A stretch of DNA of 64,000 nt from Rhizobiales bacterium GAS188 (GCA_900104855.1 FNSS01000003.1:1-64000), one strand, 5' to 3'; positions 49,545 to 59,170 are shown, numbered from the stretch's first letter. Numbers and translations are program-made. Notes: generated by a model from the sequence alone, not told the origin.

Positions 49545-50441
49545 TGCACCACCTCATATCCGGCCGCCGCCATCACGCGCATGAGTTCCTCATGCCCCTT
49601 CTTCGCCATTTCGAGCGGCGGACTGATTTTCGGGTCCTGTTCGGCCTCGACCACGAACCAGCCTTCATAGCCGTAGGAGGCAAGCCGCCTCACGATGCCG
49701 ACGAAATCGAGCGAGCCGTCGCCCCGGCGCGGTGAATACGCCCTTCACCACCGCATCGAGGAAGCTCTCCCTTTTCCGGTCGAGCGTCTCGATGACCCCC
49801 ATCCGCACATCCTTGGTGTGGACATGGCTGATGCGGGCGTGGTGCTTGTTGATGACGCGCAGCACGTCGCCGCCGGCGAAGGCCAGATGGCCCGCATCGA
49901 ACAGGAGCGGCAGCCCCTCGCCCGAATGCTGCATGAGCAGATCGAGCTCGGTCTCGGTCTCGATCGCGGCGGCCATGTGGTGGTGATAGGCGATGGGCAT
50001 TCCCTCACCGGCGCACCACTCCCCGAAGGCAGTCATCTTGCGGCCGTAGACCTTGATCTCCTCCTCCGAGAGCCTCGGCTTGGTGGCAAGTGGCGCCGAG
50101 CGGACGCCCTGGATCGAGCGCGCGGTTTCGCCATAGACGATGCAAGGCGCCCGGGCCGCGATGAAGAAGTCCATCTGGGCACGGATGCGGTCCTTTTCCC
50201 GTTCGATGTCGCCGTCGAGCAGGAGGCCCGAGAACCAGCCGCCGCAGACCGAGATGTGGTAACGGGCGAGGATCGGGCCGAGCTCCTCCATATTCATGGG
50301 GAAGCGCCGGCCGGTCTCCATGCCGGTGAAGCCCGCCACGCTCGCCTGGCGGAGGCATTCCTCCAGGCTCACATCGTCGGAAAGTTCCGCGAGGTCGTCG
50401 TTCCACCAGGCGATGGGGGCTATTCCAAGTTTCGCTTTCAT
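49541..50441 (-). pseudogene. iolE: Sugar-phosphate isomerase/epimerase, inosose dehydratase-like (IolE), frameshifted
   Basis: The first roughly 238 codons encode a TIM-barrel of the AP-endonuclease-2 family: MKAKLGIAPIAWWNDDLAEL, TGMETGRRFPMNMEELGPIL, YHHHMAAAIETETELDLLMQ and LLFDAGHLAFAGGD with metal ligands. At the C-run 49722-49725 one extra base shifts the frame. The following frame reads GDGSLDFVGIVRRLASYGYE, GWFVVEAEQDPKISPPLEMA and KKGHEELMRVMAAAGYEVV, then TGA at 49541-49543. The joined protein of about 299 residues is normal for IolE, which dehydrates 2-keto-myo-inositol. A homopolymer error in the assembly is possible. It lies 6 bp downstream of iolD. Confidence 0.85.
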
Positions 50442-50447
50442 TCTCTC

Positions 50448-52319
50448 TCACACTCCGACGCGTTGCTTCGCACGGATCTCTTCCTGCTGCTTGCGCGCGT
50501 TGCGCACCGACTCGCGCGAGGAGACCTCGGGCACTCCGACGTCCCAGTCGGCATCGCCCGGCACCCAGGCATAGGCATCGGTCGCGATGGAAAGCACGGT
50601 GGTCCGGTCGGTGCCCTTCGCCCATTCGAGCGCGGCCACGAGGTCGGCGAGGCTGTCGCAATGGCGCGCCGCCGCCCCCATCGCCTCGGCATGTTTGGCG
50701 AAATCGACGTGGAGAGGCGCCGAGGGGTTCTGCACCCGACAATCGGTCAGAAGGTTGTTGAAGCCGGGCACGCCCTTGAATTGCTGCAGCCGGTTGATGA
50801 CCGCGAAGCCGCCATTGTCGCAGACCACGACGATCATCTTGTGGCCGCTCAGAACGGTCGAATAGATGTCGGAGTTCATCATCATGTAGCTGCCGTCGCC
50901 GACCATCACGATCGGCGTGCCGCCAAGCCCGCCGGAGCCGGCATTGGCCATCGCATGGCCCCAGCCCGCTGCAATCTCATAGCCCATGCAGGAGAAGCCG
51001 AATTCGAGATCGAAGCTGTTCGGCGTCTTGACGCGCCAGCCCTTGGCGACCTCGCCGGGAAGGCCGCCGGCGGCAGTGATCAGCGTGTCCCTCTCGCCCG
51101 CGGCTTCGTTCACCGCATGGACGACCTGGGCATAGGTCGGCACGGGCGTGTTGCTCGGCGCCTGGAGCTTGTCGAGCAGCGCGTCCCATTCCTTGAACAG
51201 AGCCTTTGCCCTGGCCATGTGAGCGGGCTCCGCACGCCATTCGCCGAGCGCCGCGTCGAGCTCCGTCACGGTCTCGAGCGCGTCGCCCACGACGGCGAGC
51301 GCCCGGTGTTTCACCGCGTCGAAGCGGGCGGCGTTGATCGAGATGAATTGCGCGCGCGGGCTGAACGCCGTCCAGGACCCGGTGGTGAAGTCCTGCAGCC
51401 GCGTGCCCACGGCGAGGATCACGTCGGCGTCGACGGCGAGCGCATTCGCCGAAGTGGAGCCGATGATGCCGATCGGGCCGGCATGGGCCGGGTGGTGGTG
51501 GCCGACGCTGCCCTTGCCGGCGATGGTCTCGACGATCGGGATCCCGCGCTTCACCGCGAACTCCGCCACAGCTTTTTCGGCCAGCGAATAGCGCACTCCG
51601 CCCCCCGAGATCAGGATCGGCTTCTTCGCCGTCTTCAGCAGCGCCGCCGCTTCGGCGAGCTTCGCGCGGTCCGGGCGCGGGCGCGGGATGGTCCGGAGGC
51701 GAGGCTCGAAGAAGACCTCCGGGTAGTCGAACGCCACTTCCTGCGTATCCTGCGGCAGCGCGAGGAAGGCCGGCCCGCAATCGGCCGGATCGAGCATCGT
51801 CGCCACCGCCTGCGGCAGGGACGACACGATTTGGGCCGGATGGGTGATCCGGTCCCAATAGCGGGTGACCGCCTTGAAGGCGTCGTTCACCGTCACGGTC
51901 GGATTGCCGAAATGCTCGACCTGCTGAAGCACCGGATCGGGCAGGCGATGCGTGAAGGTGTCGCCCGCAAGAAGAAGAATCGGCAACCGGTTCGCATGGG
52001 CCGTGCCCGCCGCCGTCACCATGTTCAGCGCCCCGGGGCCGATGGAGGAGGTGGCGACCATGATCTGCCGCCGGCGCTTGGCCTTGGCAAAACCGATCGC
52101 AGCGAGAGCCATGGATTGCTCGTTCTGTCCGCGCCATGTGGGCAGACGGTCCTGCACGGTCTCGAGCGCCTCGGAGAGGCAGGTGACATTGCCGTGCCCG
52201 AAGATGCCGAAGACACCTGCGAATAGAGGCACGCGGGTGCCCTCGATATCGGTAAACTGCTGCGTCAGCCAGCGCACCACCGCCTGGGCCATAGTGAGGC
52301 GAATCGTTGCCTGAGCCAT
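50448..52319 (-). CDS. iolD: 3D-(3,5/4)-trihydroxycyclohexane-1,2-dione hydrolase (IolD)
   Basis: 623 residues from ATG 52319 after GGAGGAGACAGT. A thiamine-diphosphate enzyme with three domains. The N-terminal Pyr domain has VPLFAGVFGIFGHGNVTCLS and RGQNEQSMALAAIGFAKAK. The central domain includes PILISGGGVRYSLAEKAVAE. The C-terminal PP domain has the cofactor motif VMVGDGSYMMMNSDIYSTVL then VCDNGG. Length and motifs match IolD, which opens the ring after the IolE step. It heads the minus-strand inositol operon and diverges from three dehydrogenase genes. Confidence 0.95.
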   Translation of the reverse strand: MAQATIRLTMAQAVVRWLTQQFTDIEGTRVPLFAGVFGIFGHGNVTCLSEALETVQDRLPTWRGQNEQSMALAAIGFAKAKRRRQIMVATSSIGPGALNMVTAAGTAHANRLPILLLAGDTFTHRLPDPVLQQVEHFGNPTVTVNDAFKAVTRYWDRITHPAQIVSSLPQAVATMLDPADCGPAFLALPQDTQEVAFDYPEVFFEPRLRTIPRPRPDRAKLAEAAALLKTAKKPILISGGGVRYSLAEKAVAEFAVKRGIPIVETIAGKGSVGHHHPAHAGPIGIIGSTSANALAVDADVILAVGTRLQDFTTGSWTAFSPRAQFISINAARFDAVKHRALAVVGDALETVTELDAALGEWRAEPAHMARAKALFKEWDALLDKLQAPSNTPVPTYAQVVHAVNEAAGERDTLITAAGGLPGEVAKGWRVKTPNSFDLEFGFSCMGYEIAAGWGHAMANAGSGGLGGTPIVMVGDGSYMMMNSDIYSTVLSGHKMIVVVCDNGGFAVINRLQQFKGVPGFNNLLTDCRVQNPSAPLHVDFAKHAEAMGAAARHCDSLADLVAALEWAKGTDRTTVLSIATDAYAWVPGDADWDVGVPEVSSRESVRNARKQQEEIRAKQRVGV

Positions 52320-52457
52320 ACTGTCTCCTCCCTCGACGGAATTGCAGCGAGCATAACGGTCGTCACTGAATATTGACAACTGGCATTATGCGCAACAATC
52401 ATTGCAAGAGAATGCAAAAGGGAATTCCCATGGTCAGATTGGGAACAGGGGTTTGAC
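52320..52457. promoter_or_regulatory. Divergent inositol promoter region
   Basis: A 138-bp gap between iolD and the first dehydrogenase gene. It contains TTGACA at 52373-52378 and an interrupted palindrome TTGCA-AGAGAA-TGCAA at 52402-52417. Such a site between the two arms fits binding by the nearby RpiR-type regulator, but the match to a known operator has not been made. Confidence 0.5.
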
Positions 52458-53588
52458 ATGACCAAACCGAAGCTTCGCATCGGCCTGATCGGCAGCGGCT
52501 TCATGGGTAAGGCGCATGCCTTCGGCTATACCACCGCTGCGCGGGTGTTCGACCTTCCATTCGAGCCGGAGCTGCACAGCCTTGCCGATATCAGCGAGGC
52601 GTTGGCCGCCAAGGCCGCCGCCGCGCTCGGCTTCGCGCGCGCTACGGGCGACTGGCGGAGGCTGGTGGCGGATCCGGAGATCGACGTGGTGAACATCACC
52701 GCGCCCAATGCACTCCATAAGGAGATGGCGCTCGCAGCCATCGCCGCGGGCAAGCATGTCTATTGCGAGAAGCCGCTGGCACCGCTGGCGGCCGAAGCGC
52801 GCGAGATGGCAGAGGCCGCCGAGGCCAGGGGGGTAAAGACCCAGCTTGGCTTCAACTACCTTTGCAACCCGATGCTGGGACTGGCGCGCGACATGATCGC
52901 AGCCGGCGAGCTCGGCGAGATCCGCGGCTATCGCGGCCTTCACGCCGAGGACTATATGGCTGACGCCTCGAGCCCCTTCACCTTCCGTCACGATCCGGCA
53001 GGCGGTGGCGCGCTGGCCGATATCGGCAGCCATGCGCTCGCCACGGCCGAGTTTCTGATGGGCCCGGCGGCGGGGCCGATCACCCGCGTGATGGGCGACT
53101 GCGTGACGATGATCGCCGAGCGGACGGACGGCAAGGGCGGCACAAGGCGACTGGAGGTGGACGATATCGGCCGCGCCTTCCTGCGGTTCGCGAGCGGCGC
53201 CACGGGCTCCATCGAGGGGAACTGGATCGCGACGGGCCGGAAGATGCAGCACGATTTCGAGGTCTATGGCACGAGGGGGGCGCTCGCCTTCAGCCAGGAG
53301 CGGTTCAACGAGCTCTATTTCTACTCCACCGATGACCGTCACGGTCGCCAGGGATTCCGCCGGATCGAGGCAGGGCCGGACCATCCCCCTTACGGTCTCT
53401 TCTGCGTCGCGCCCGGCCACCAGCTCGGCTTCAACGACCTCAAGGCCATCGAGGTTGCGGGCTATCTCGAAGCGATCGCCCGGCGTCGGCCGGAACCCTT
53501 CAACTTCCGCGCGGGCCTGCGCATCCAGACGCTGGTGGAGGCGATCCGCGACTCGAGCCGCGCCGCTGCCTGGAGAGACGTGCCATGA
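52458..53588 (+). CDS. Gfo/Idh/MocA-family oxidoreductase 1
   Basis: 376 residues. The Rossmann start RIGLIGSGFMGKAHAFGYTT, the VVNITAPNALHKEMALAAIA segment and the active-site lysine motif YCEKPLAPLA (about residue 99) are intact. The C-terminal beta-sheet domain has GGGALADIGSHALATAEFLM with the catalytic Asp and His. The family oxidises inositols and sugars with NAD(P)+. It is the first of three consecutive paralogues diverging from iolD and overlaps the next by 4 bases. Confidence 0.92.
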   Translation: MTKPKLRIGLIGSGFMGKAHAFGYTTAARVFDLPFEPELHSLADISEALAAKAAAALGFARATGDWRRLVADPEIDVVNITAPNALHKEMALAAIAAGKHVYCEKPLAPLAAEAREMAEAAEARGVKTQLGFNYLCNPMLGLARDMIAAGELGEIRGYRGLHAEDYMADASSPFTFRHDPAGGGALADIGSHALATAEFLMGPAAGPITRVMGDCVTMIAERTDGKGGTRRLEVDDIGRAFLRFASGATGSIEGNWIATGRKMQHDFEVYGTRGALAFSQERFNELYFYSTDDRHGRQGFRRIEAGPDHPPYGLFCVAPGHQLGFNDLKAIEVAGYLEAIARRRPEPFNFRAGLRIQTLVEAIRDSSRAAAWRDVP

Positions 53589-54568
53589 GCATTGCGGTCG
53601 GTGTCATCGGCACGGGGGTGATGGGAGCCGAGCACGCCCGTATCCTGCGCGAACGGACGAGCGGCGCGCATCTTGCCGCGGTGTGCGACGCCGATCCGGC
53701 GCGGGCCGCAGCGGTAGCGCGGGGGGCACGCACCTTCAGCGATCCCCACGCGCTGATCGCGTCCGACGATGTGCAAGCGCTGGTCATCGCCTCACCGGAT
53801 GCGACGCATGCCGAATATACCCTCGCTGCAATAGAGGCGCGCAAAGCCGTGCTCTGCGAGAAGCCGATCGCCGCCACGGCGGCGGATGGTCTGCGCATCG
53901 TCGAAGCCGAGGTGGCGCTTGGCCGCCGCCTGGTGCAGGTGGGCTTCATGCGCCGCTTCGACGCCGCCTATGGCGAGATGCGGCGCGCCTGCATGGACGG
54001 CAGCATCGGCGCGCCGGTGGTGTTGCATAACGTCCACCGCAATCTCGCCGCGCCGGACTGGTTCACCGGCGCGATGGCGGTGACCAATTCCTTCGTTCAC
54101 GAGATCGACGTCAGCCGCTGGCTGCTTGGCTCCGAGATGGTGGCGGCCCAGGTCTTCCCGGCCGGCGAGGCGGGCCTCTTGATGATCGTGATGCGCACCG
54201 ACAAGGGCGAGCTGGTCTCGACCGAGGTGAACATCAATGGCGGCTATGGCTATCACGTGCATGCCCAACTCGTCGGCGCGAAAGGCACGATCGAGATGGC
54301 GGCGCCCACCAGCACGCTGAGCAACCGTGCTGGTGCCCAGGGCTTCCGCTTCCCGCCGGACTGGATTCCCCGCTTTGCCCAGGCTTACCGCGACCAGATG
54401 CAGGCCTTTGTGAACGCCATCGCTGCGGGTAGCGCTGCCGGCGCTTCTGCCTGGGACGGCTACGTCACCACCGCCATCGCCGAACAGGTAGCAGCCTCCC
54501 TGCCTGCCGGCCGTGCGGTGGAGATCGCACTGCCGGTGCGGCCGGCGCTTTACGCCGCGAAGGTCTGA
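53585..54568 (+). CDS. Gfo/Idh/MocA-family oxidoreductase 2 (inositol 2-dehydrogenase-like)
   Basis: 327 residues, the length of IolG. Motifs: [56 protein letters not shown] and [17 protein letters not shown] with the catalytic Asp and His pair. It is most like myo-inositol 2-dehydrogenase among the three. It is coupled to the preceding gene (ATGA overlap) and the next gene starts 2 bases after its stop. Confidence 0.92.
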   Translation: MSIAVGVIGTGVMGAEHARILRERTSGAHLAAVCDADPARAAAVARGARTFSDPHALIASDDVQALVIASPDATHAEYTLAAIEARKAVLCEKPIAATAADGLRIVEAEVALGRRLVQVGFMRRFDAAYGEMRRACMDGSIGAPVVLHNVHRNLAAPDWFTGAMAVTNSFVHEIDVSRWLLGSEMVAAQVFPAGEAGLLMIVMRTDKGELVSTEVNINGGYGYHVHAQLVGAKGTIEMAAPTSTLSNRAGAQGFRFPPDWIPRFAQAYRDQMQAFVNAIAAGSAAGASAWDGYVTTAIAEQVAASLPAGRAVEIALPVRPALYAAKV

Positions 54569-54570
54569 TC

Positions 54571-55794
54571 ATGCCGAGCCTCGCACCCTTCGACGGCTTG
54601 GCGCAGGATTTCTCGATGCAACAGGGTCTGCGCAGGCCACCGCTCGGCCGGCGCCTCCGGCTTGGTTTCGTCGGCGGCGGGCGCAGCGGTCAGGTCGGCG
54701 CTTGGCACGCGGCAGGCGCGCGCCTTTCCGCGCATTGGGATATCGTGGCGGGGGCGCTGTCCGCCGACCCGAAGGTCGGCGCCCTTTCCGCCCGAGACTG
54801 GGGCCTCGACGAAAGCCGCAGCTATTCCGACTACCGTGCGATGGCGGCCGCCGAGGCCCCCCGCCCCGACGGCATCGAGGCGGTAGCGATCTGCACGCCG
54901 AACTTTACCCATGCACCCATCGCCGCCGAATTCCTTCGCAAGGGGATCGACGTCATTCTCGGCAAGCCGATGGCCATGTCCTCGATGGAGGCCGAGGAAC
55001 TTGCCGCGCTGCAGAAGGAAACTGGGGTAACGCTGGCGCTGACCTATTCCTTCGCCCACCATGCGATGGTTCGGCAGGCGACGCTCATGGTGGAGCGGGG
55101 TGCGATCGGCCGCGTGCGACAGGCCCACGTGGAGTTCGTGCAGGACTGGTCCGCCGCCCCCGACGCGCCCAACAACCGCGCTGCGGCCTGGCGCCGCGAT
55201 CCCGCGAAGGTGGGCCGTGCCTCAGCTGCCGGCGACATCGGCACCCACGCCTATCACCTGCTCAAGACGGTTTCCGGCCTCGACATCGAGGAGTTGCGGG
55301 CGGAGTTCCATGTCTGCGGGGCACCGAAGCGGCTGGAGGACACGGTGTTCGTGAACCTGCGCCTCAGCGGCGGGGTGCCGGGGCTGCTCTGGGTGACGCA
55401 GGCCGCGCCCGGAAACTATGCCGGGCTCCGGCTTCGGCTGTTCGGCGAGAAAGGGGGGCTTGAATGGGATCAGGAATTCCCCGAGCAACTACGCCACGCG
55501 CCGCTCGGTGAGCCAGAGCGCATCATCCAGCGCGGCCGGGGCGCCGGCATGCTGCGAGAAGCCGAGCGACTCGTCCATATGCCGCGCGGTCACGACGAGG
55601 CGCTGATCGACGCCTGGTCCAACCTCTATGCGGAGTTGGGCTTCGTCATCGCCGCCCGCCGCGCCGGCATCGCGCTCCCCGAAGGGCTCGTGCGCTACAC
55701 GAATGCCGAGCAGGGCCGGGACGGCGTCCGCTTCATCGAAGCCTGCGCCGACAGCCACGAAGCGGGCGGAGGCTGGGTCGCGCTGCGACGCTGA
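54571..55794 (+). CDS. Gfo/Idh/MocA-family oxidoreductase 3
   Basis: 407 residues. The cofactor motif [18 protein letters not shown] comes after a 28-residue leader. The segment [20 protein letters not shown] leads to [10 protein letters not shown], where the usual acidic residue before KP (EKP/DKP) is glycine; the lysine is kept. [20 protein letters not shown] supplies the catalytic Asp and His. The longer C-terminus resembles scyllo-inositol-type dehydrogenases. It is the last gene of the arm. Confidence 0.9.
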   Translation: MPSLAPFDGLAQDFSMQQGLRRPPLGRRLRLGFVGGGRSGQVGAWHAAGARLSAHWDIVAGALSADPKVGALSARDWGLDESRSYSDYRAMAAAEAPRPDGIEAVAICTPNFTHAPIAAEFLRKGIDVILGKPMAMSSMEAEELAALQKETGVTLALTYSFAHHAMVRQATLMVERGAIGRVRQAHVEFVQDWSAAPDAPNNRAAAWRRDPAKVGRASAAGDIGTHAYHLLKTVSGLDIEELRAEFHVCGAPKRLEDTVFVNLRLSGGVPGLLWVTQAAPGNYAGLRLRLFGEKGGLEWDQEFPEQLRHAPLGEPERIIQRGRGAGMLREAERLVHMPRGHDEALIDAWSNLYAELGFVIAARRAGIALPEGLVRYTNAEQGRDGVRFIEACADSHEAGGGWVALRR

Positions 55795-55906
55795 CCGGGT
55801 CGAGGATCTGGACCGGGCTCCGGGGTGCAGGGCGCTCGCGGCGGCGTGGACGTGTGGCGGTCGAGCGTGTCTCGCCCAGAAGCGGCCAAGGTCGACAGGC
55901 GCATTA

Positions 55907-57008
55907 CTCACCAGTCGGTAATATAGGCGACAGCTGGGGCCTTGAAGAATGATCGGATGAGCCCGGGCGTTGTCCTGAGTGCTGCAAGTTGGGTTTCGAT
56001 TTTGCCTCGTAGTGTTTCACTTTTGCGCAGTGGTGTCCTGGCGACGCCGGTGCGCTTCATATGGCTCCAGACAAGTTCATCAGGGTTCAACTCGGGCGCA
56101 TAACCGGGAAGGAAGTGTAGCGTGAGTAGCCCATTGGTCGACGCAAAATAGGCTTTTGCCAGCGTCGTCTTGTGCGCCGGGAGGCCGTCTACCACCAGAT
56201 GCACCGGCTTCGTGCGGTGCCGCATCATTCGCCGCAGCAGATCAACAAACAGCTCCGCGTTGAGGCCGCCTTGATAAGTGCAATACCAGAAAGCGCCTTT
56301 CGAATTCACGGCCGATGCCGCACTGATCGATTGCCGTTGACCGGGGCGCTCGACAACAGGTGTTTGCCCTTTCACACCCCAAGTCTTGCCGTGCACAGTG
56401 TCCGCACGAAACCCGGACTCATCCCAGAAATAGATCTCGCCCCCTGACGCTTTCGCCTGCCGCGCAATGGCGGGAAAGGTTTCGCGCTGCCATCTCTCGA
56501 TGGCTTCCGGATCGCGCTGGTAGGCGCGCTGCAACGGCTTTTGCGGTGTCAACCCGAGTTTGGCGAGCAATTCGCCCACGGCGGTCACACCAAGGCGAAT
56601 GTCAAACTTGCGCTCGATCAGGCTGGCCACTATCGACCGCGTCCACAGGCCGAAATCCAGTCCATACTGGCGAGGGTCGCGGCCATTGATCCAGCGATAA
56701 ACCTGCCGCTCCTGATGAGGGGACAAAGTGCGCGGCCGCCCACTCGCCGGCCGAGACAGCAGCGCTTTCAGGCCAATCCCCGGTGTCGCCGCGGCCGCAA
56801 CCCATTTGTAGATCGTCGTGCGACTGAAACCGTAAGACGCGATAACCGAAGAGGCCGGCTCTCCGTCCCGCACCCGCTCCACCGCCATCAGCCGTATGGC
56901 CTCAAGTGTTCGGTGATCAAAGCTGCGCCCGTCTCGCTTCATGGCTCATGATACCAAACCATGCGCCAATGTACAAGCCATTTGTCGCCTTAATTGCCGA
57001 CCGGTGAG
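55907..57008 (-). mobile_element. IS630-family insertion sequence
   Basis: 1102 bp with terminal repeats CTCACCAGTCGGTAATATAG (left) and CTCACCGGTCGGCAATTAAG (right end, reverse complement), continuing GCGACA on both. It is flanked by TA on each side (55905-55906, 57009-57010), the expected target duplication. One transposase gene is present. Confidence 0.88.
55908..56942 (-). CDS. IS630-family transposase
   Basis: 344 residues. The N-terminal paired helix-turn-helix (RTLEAIRLMAVERVRDGEPA, SRTTIYKWVAAA) precedes the DDE core: YFWDESGFRADTVHGKTWGV, VHLVVDGLPAHKTTLAKAYF and LPGYAPELNPDELVWSHMKR. All three catalytic residues are visible and the frame is intact. The stop codon lies inside the left terminal repeat. 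Confidence 0.93.
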   Translation of the reverse strand: MKRDGRSFDHRTLEAIRLMAVERVRDGEPASSVIASYGFSRTTIYKWVAAAATPGIGLKALLSRPASGRPRTLSPHQERQVYRWINGRDPRQYGLDFGLWTRSIVASLIERKFDIRLGVTAVGELLAKLGLTPQKPLQRAYQRDPEAIERWQRETFPAIARQAKASGGEIYFWDESGFRADTVHGKTWGVKGQTPVVERPGQRQSISAASAVNSKGAFWYCTYQGGLNAELFVDLLRRMMRHRTKPVHLVVDGLPAHKTTLAKAYFASTNGLLTLHFLPGYAPELNPDELVWSHMKRTGVARTPLRKSETLRGKIETQLAALRTTPGLIRSFFKAPAVAYITDW

Positions 57009-57507
57009 TAAGTCCTTATGAAGGAATGCGTACCCCTGTTCGGAAGCGGGTTCTCGCCACGATCATCAGCAATGTGATTTCGGGCATATTCGGTCGGGGG
57101 GAACGGTGGTAGCGCTCCTCCGACTCGACCCCCGCGCCACTGATAGGCAATCATATCGGCGTGCCGGTCGACCAATATGCATGCCGCCGGTTCAGGCCGC
57201 TCACTCGATCCTTTGACCTACGCAGCGAATCTCGATGTCGCTGGTTTTGGTGCTGACTTCTCCGGGCATTGATTGGCCACGGCTTCGCCGTCCACGAGAC
57301 TGGCGATCTCCGCCGCAACGCGATTCGCCGCTACGATTAGTGCTGCATCGGAGCCGGTCTGCCTACTCGATATCCCCGTCCACAAAACGGGAAGTGCGTT
57401 CACCAAGCCCGTCGATCCCTTTCTCGGCCGTGCCGTCGAGGCCTGGGAAAGGGTGCGCCCGGCGCAGCCATCCATGACTGACCGCAAGACCGGCGAGGCG
57501 GTGGACC
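57009..57507 (+). pseudogene. Tyrosine-recombinase remnant upstream of the IS6 element
   Basis: From about 57365 the plus frame reads IPVHKTGSAFTKPVDPFLGR, AVEAWERVRPAQPSMTDRKT and GEAVDR. I recognise this as the central part of integrase/TnpB-type tyrosine recombinases, where a KTG...DRKTGE pattern precedes the catalytic HxxR box. It stops at the IS6 left end. The 5' part before 57365 is not recognisable, and no catalytic residues remain. Confidence 0.55.
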
Positions 57508-58309
57508 GGCGATGTCACGAGAACGCTGGCGCGCTTGGCTGAGGCTCGATTATGATGGCAAATGACAACCATCTCTTCGCTCGTCACCAATTTCCTCCGG
57601 CGATCATCCGGCACGCAGTTTGGCTTTATGCTCGGTTCACACTGAGCTATCGCGACGTTGAGGAACTCCTCGCGGAACGCGGTCTGGACGTCTCCTACGA
57701 GACGATAAGGCGCTGGGTGCTGAAGTTCGGACCGCTTTTTGCCCGAGAGCTTCGCCGCCGTCGCTCCCGCCCGACCTCGCAATGGCATCTCGACGAGATG
57801 GCCGTGATGATCAGCGGCAAGCAGTTCTGGCTCTGGCGAGCGGTCAACAGCGAGGGCGAGGTTCTCGACCTGCTTGCGCAACGGCGACGCAACAAGACCG
57901 CAGCTATCAAGCTGATGCGGAAACTGCTGAAGAAGCAAGGCTTTGCGCCAGAGGTGCTCGTGACCGACAAGCTGAGATCCTACAGTGCCGCCAAGTCAGA
58001 GCTCGGACTTTCCGCCCGCCATGAGCAAGGGCTGCGCAGAAACAACCGAGCCGAGAATTCGCACCAGCCGGTGCGGCGACGTGAGTTCAAGATGCAAAGG
58101 TTCAAGTCGCCCGGCTCGGCTCAACGCTTCTTGTCTGTTCATGCCGCCGTCCACAACACCTTCAACACCCAGCGTCACCTCACATCCCGTAACACGCTGC
58201 GCATCCTCAGGAGAGGGGCATTTGACACTTGGAGAACGGCAACGGCGGCATGAGCCAGAACCGTCCTGGCGTGCCTCTGCGAGTCGATTAAGGTTCCCGT
58301 GACAAAGCC
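57508..58309 (+). mobile_element. IS6-family insertion sequence, copy 2
   Basis: About 802 bp, ends GGCGATGTCACGAGAACG and (right end, reverse complement) GGCTTTGTCACGGGAACC. It interrupts an integrase remnant. Flanking 8-mers differ (GGTGGACC, TACCGCAC). Confidence 0.85.
57552..58253 (+). CDS. IS6-family transposase, copy 2
   Basis: 233 residues. The DDE residues in WHLDEMAVMI, VLVTDKLRSYSAAK and NNRAENSHQP are intact. It differs from copy 1 mainly at the N-terminus (MMANDNHLFARHQFPP against MTTISFARHQFPA) and the last 20 residues (NTLRILRRGAFDTWRTATAA). Confidence 0.92.
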   Translation: MMANDNHLFARHQFPPAIIRHAVWLYARFTLSYRDVEELLAERGLDVSYETIRRWVLKFGPLFARELRRRRSRPTSQWHLDEMAVMISGKQFWLWRAVNSEGEVLDLLAQRRRNKTAAIKLMRKLLKKQGFAPEVLVTDKLRSYSAAKSELGLSARHEQGLRRNNRAENSHQPVRRREFKMQRFKSPGSAQRFLSVHAAVHNTFNTQRHLTSRNTLRILRRGAFDTWRTATAA

Positions 58310-58400
58310 TACCGCACGCTGGAGTTGGTGGGTGAATTTTGATCGCGCCCGGACCGCGGAAACGGATCGACATCAAGAGAGCATGGTGCTTCAATAGGTC

Positions 58401-58652
58401 ATGCCCCGGGTAACGAGATTTGGCGTTCTTCCGATCCTTCGCAACATCGGCAGCACGCTCACACCGCTCCGCGTCGTCCATGCGTTTTCCGCAGAAGAGG
58501 CGACGCGCAAGGCGGACGTCTTTGCTTCAGTGGTGGGAGGCGCTGTCGTCTTCTCGAAGGCGGGGGATCCTGATCTCGATCAATGGGAGGCTGCTCGGAT
58601 CATCTCGCGACATGGTGAGGTGCCGGCCGGAATTGAAGTGGCGCCCAAGTGA
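58401..58652 (+). CDS. Small conserved protein, paralogue of the 11.6-kb gene
   Basis: 83 residues: RFGVLPILRNIGSTLTPLRV, VHAFSAEEATRKADVFASVV, GGAVVFSKAGDPDLDQWEAA, RIISRHGEVPAGIEVAPK. It looks like a complete small alpha/beta protein and shares its whole plan with the 11603-11899 gene. The family name is unknown to me. Its stop overlaps the next start by 4 bases. Confidence 0.65.
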   Translation: MPRVTRFGVLPILRNIGSTLTPLRVVHAFSAEEATRKADVFASVVGGAVVFSKAGDPDLDQWEAARIISRHGEVPAGIEVAPK

Positions 58653-58888
58653 CTGCTCATGCCTTTCTTGGAGGCGCCGATGAGATGCATCGCCTGTCCG
58701 ATCGCATGCGCGCCCTAGCGCCGGGGCATCCGCGCGGCGTCCAGCTTCTCGCGGCTGCCGCCAAATTCGACGCGGCCATCGACGGCTACTTCGCGGGTCC
58801 GCAAACCGTCTCTACCGAAGAGTACATGGCCACGTTCCAGCGGGCCCTGAGCCTATGGAGCGAGGCCACGAGAGAGGCGCCGGCGTGA
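58649..58888 (+). CDS. Small helical hypothetical protein
   Basis: 79 residues from GTG 58649, overlapping the preceding gene (GTGA). ADEMHRLSDRMRALAPGHPR, GVQLLAAAAKFDAAIDGYFA and EYMATFQRALSLWSEATREA suggest a helical bundle. The pair is probably translated together. No family recognised. Confidence 0.55.
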   Translation: MTAHAFLGGADEMHRLSDRMRALAPGHPRGVQLLAAAAKFDAAIDGYFAGPQTVSTEEYMATFQRALSLWSEATREAPA

Positions 58889-58981
58889 CGGAGCGGGCGC
58901 AGAAGTTCCTCGGGAAGTTCCAGATGGCCACGCCCGTGTGATGGACGGCGATGGTGGTCGCCTCCGCGTGCGCGCGGGTCC

Positions 58982-59170
58982 CTAGGGCAGTCCGATGTGC
59001 CGCTGTAGCCACCCCTTGATGATTTGGTACCTGCCGCCCAGGCTGCGAAACTGGAAGCGATCCGCCACCTTCATAGCAAAAGCCAATGCTTGACTTTCCG
59101 TGGCTCGCTCCTCCGCTGGGAGGGCCAACCACTCGCGCACAATAATTGCCTTGGCTTGACCCAGTGTCAT
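58982..59170 (-). CDS. Small hypothetical protein
   Basis: 62 residues from ATG 59170 (MTLGQAKAIIVREWLALPAE), extendable to 59197. RATESQALAFAMKVADRFQF, then GGRYQIIKGWLQRHIGLP. I recall similar short proteins ending in YQIIKGWL in Bradyrhizobium-type genomes, with no function. It faces the pair at 58401-58888. Confidence 0.55.
   Translation of the reverse strand: MTLGQAKAIIVREWLALPAEERATESQALAFAMKVADRFQFRSLGGRYQIIKGWLQRHIGLP

Noticed and set aside
49695-52226. An 843-codon plus-strand frame
   Set aside because: Antisense to iolD and iolE and arginine/histidine/leucine-rich without domain signals.
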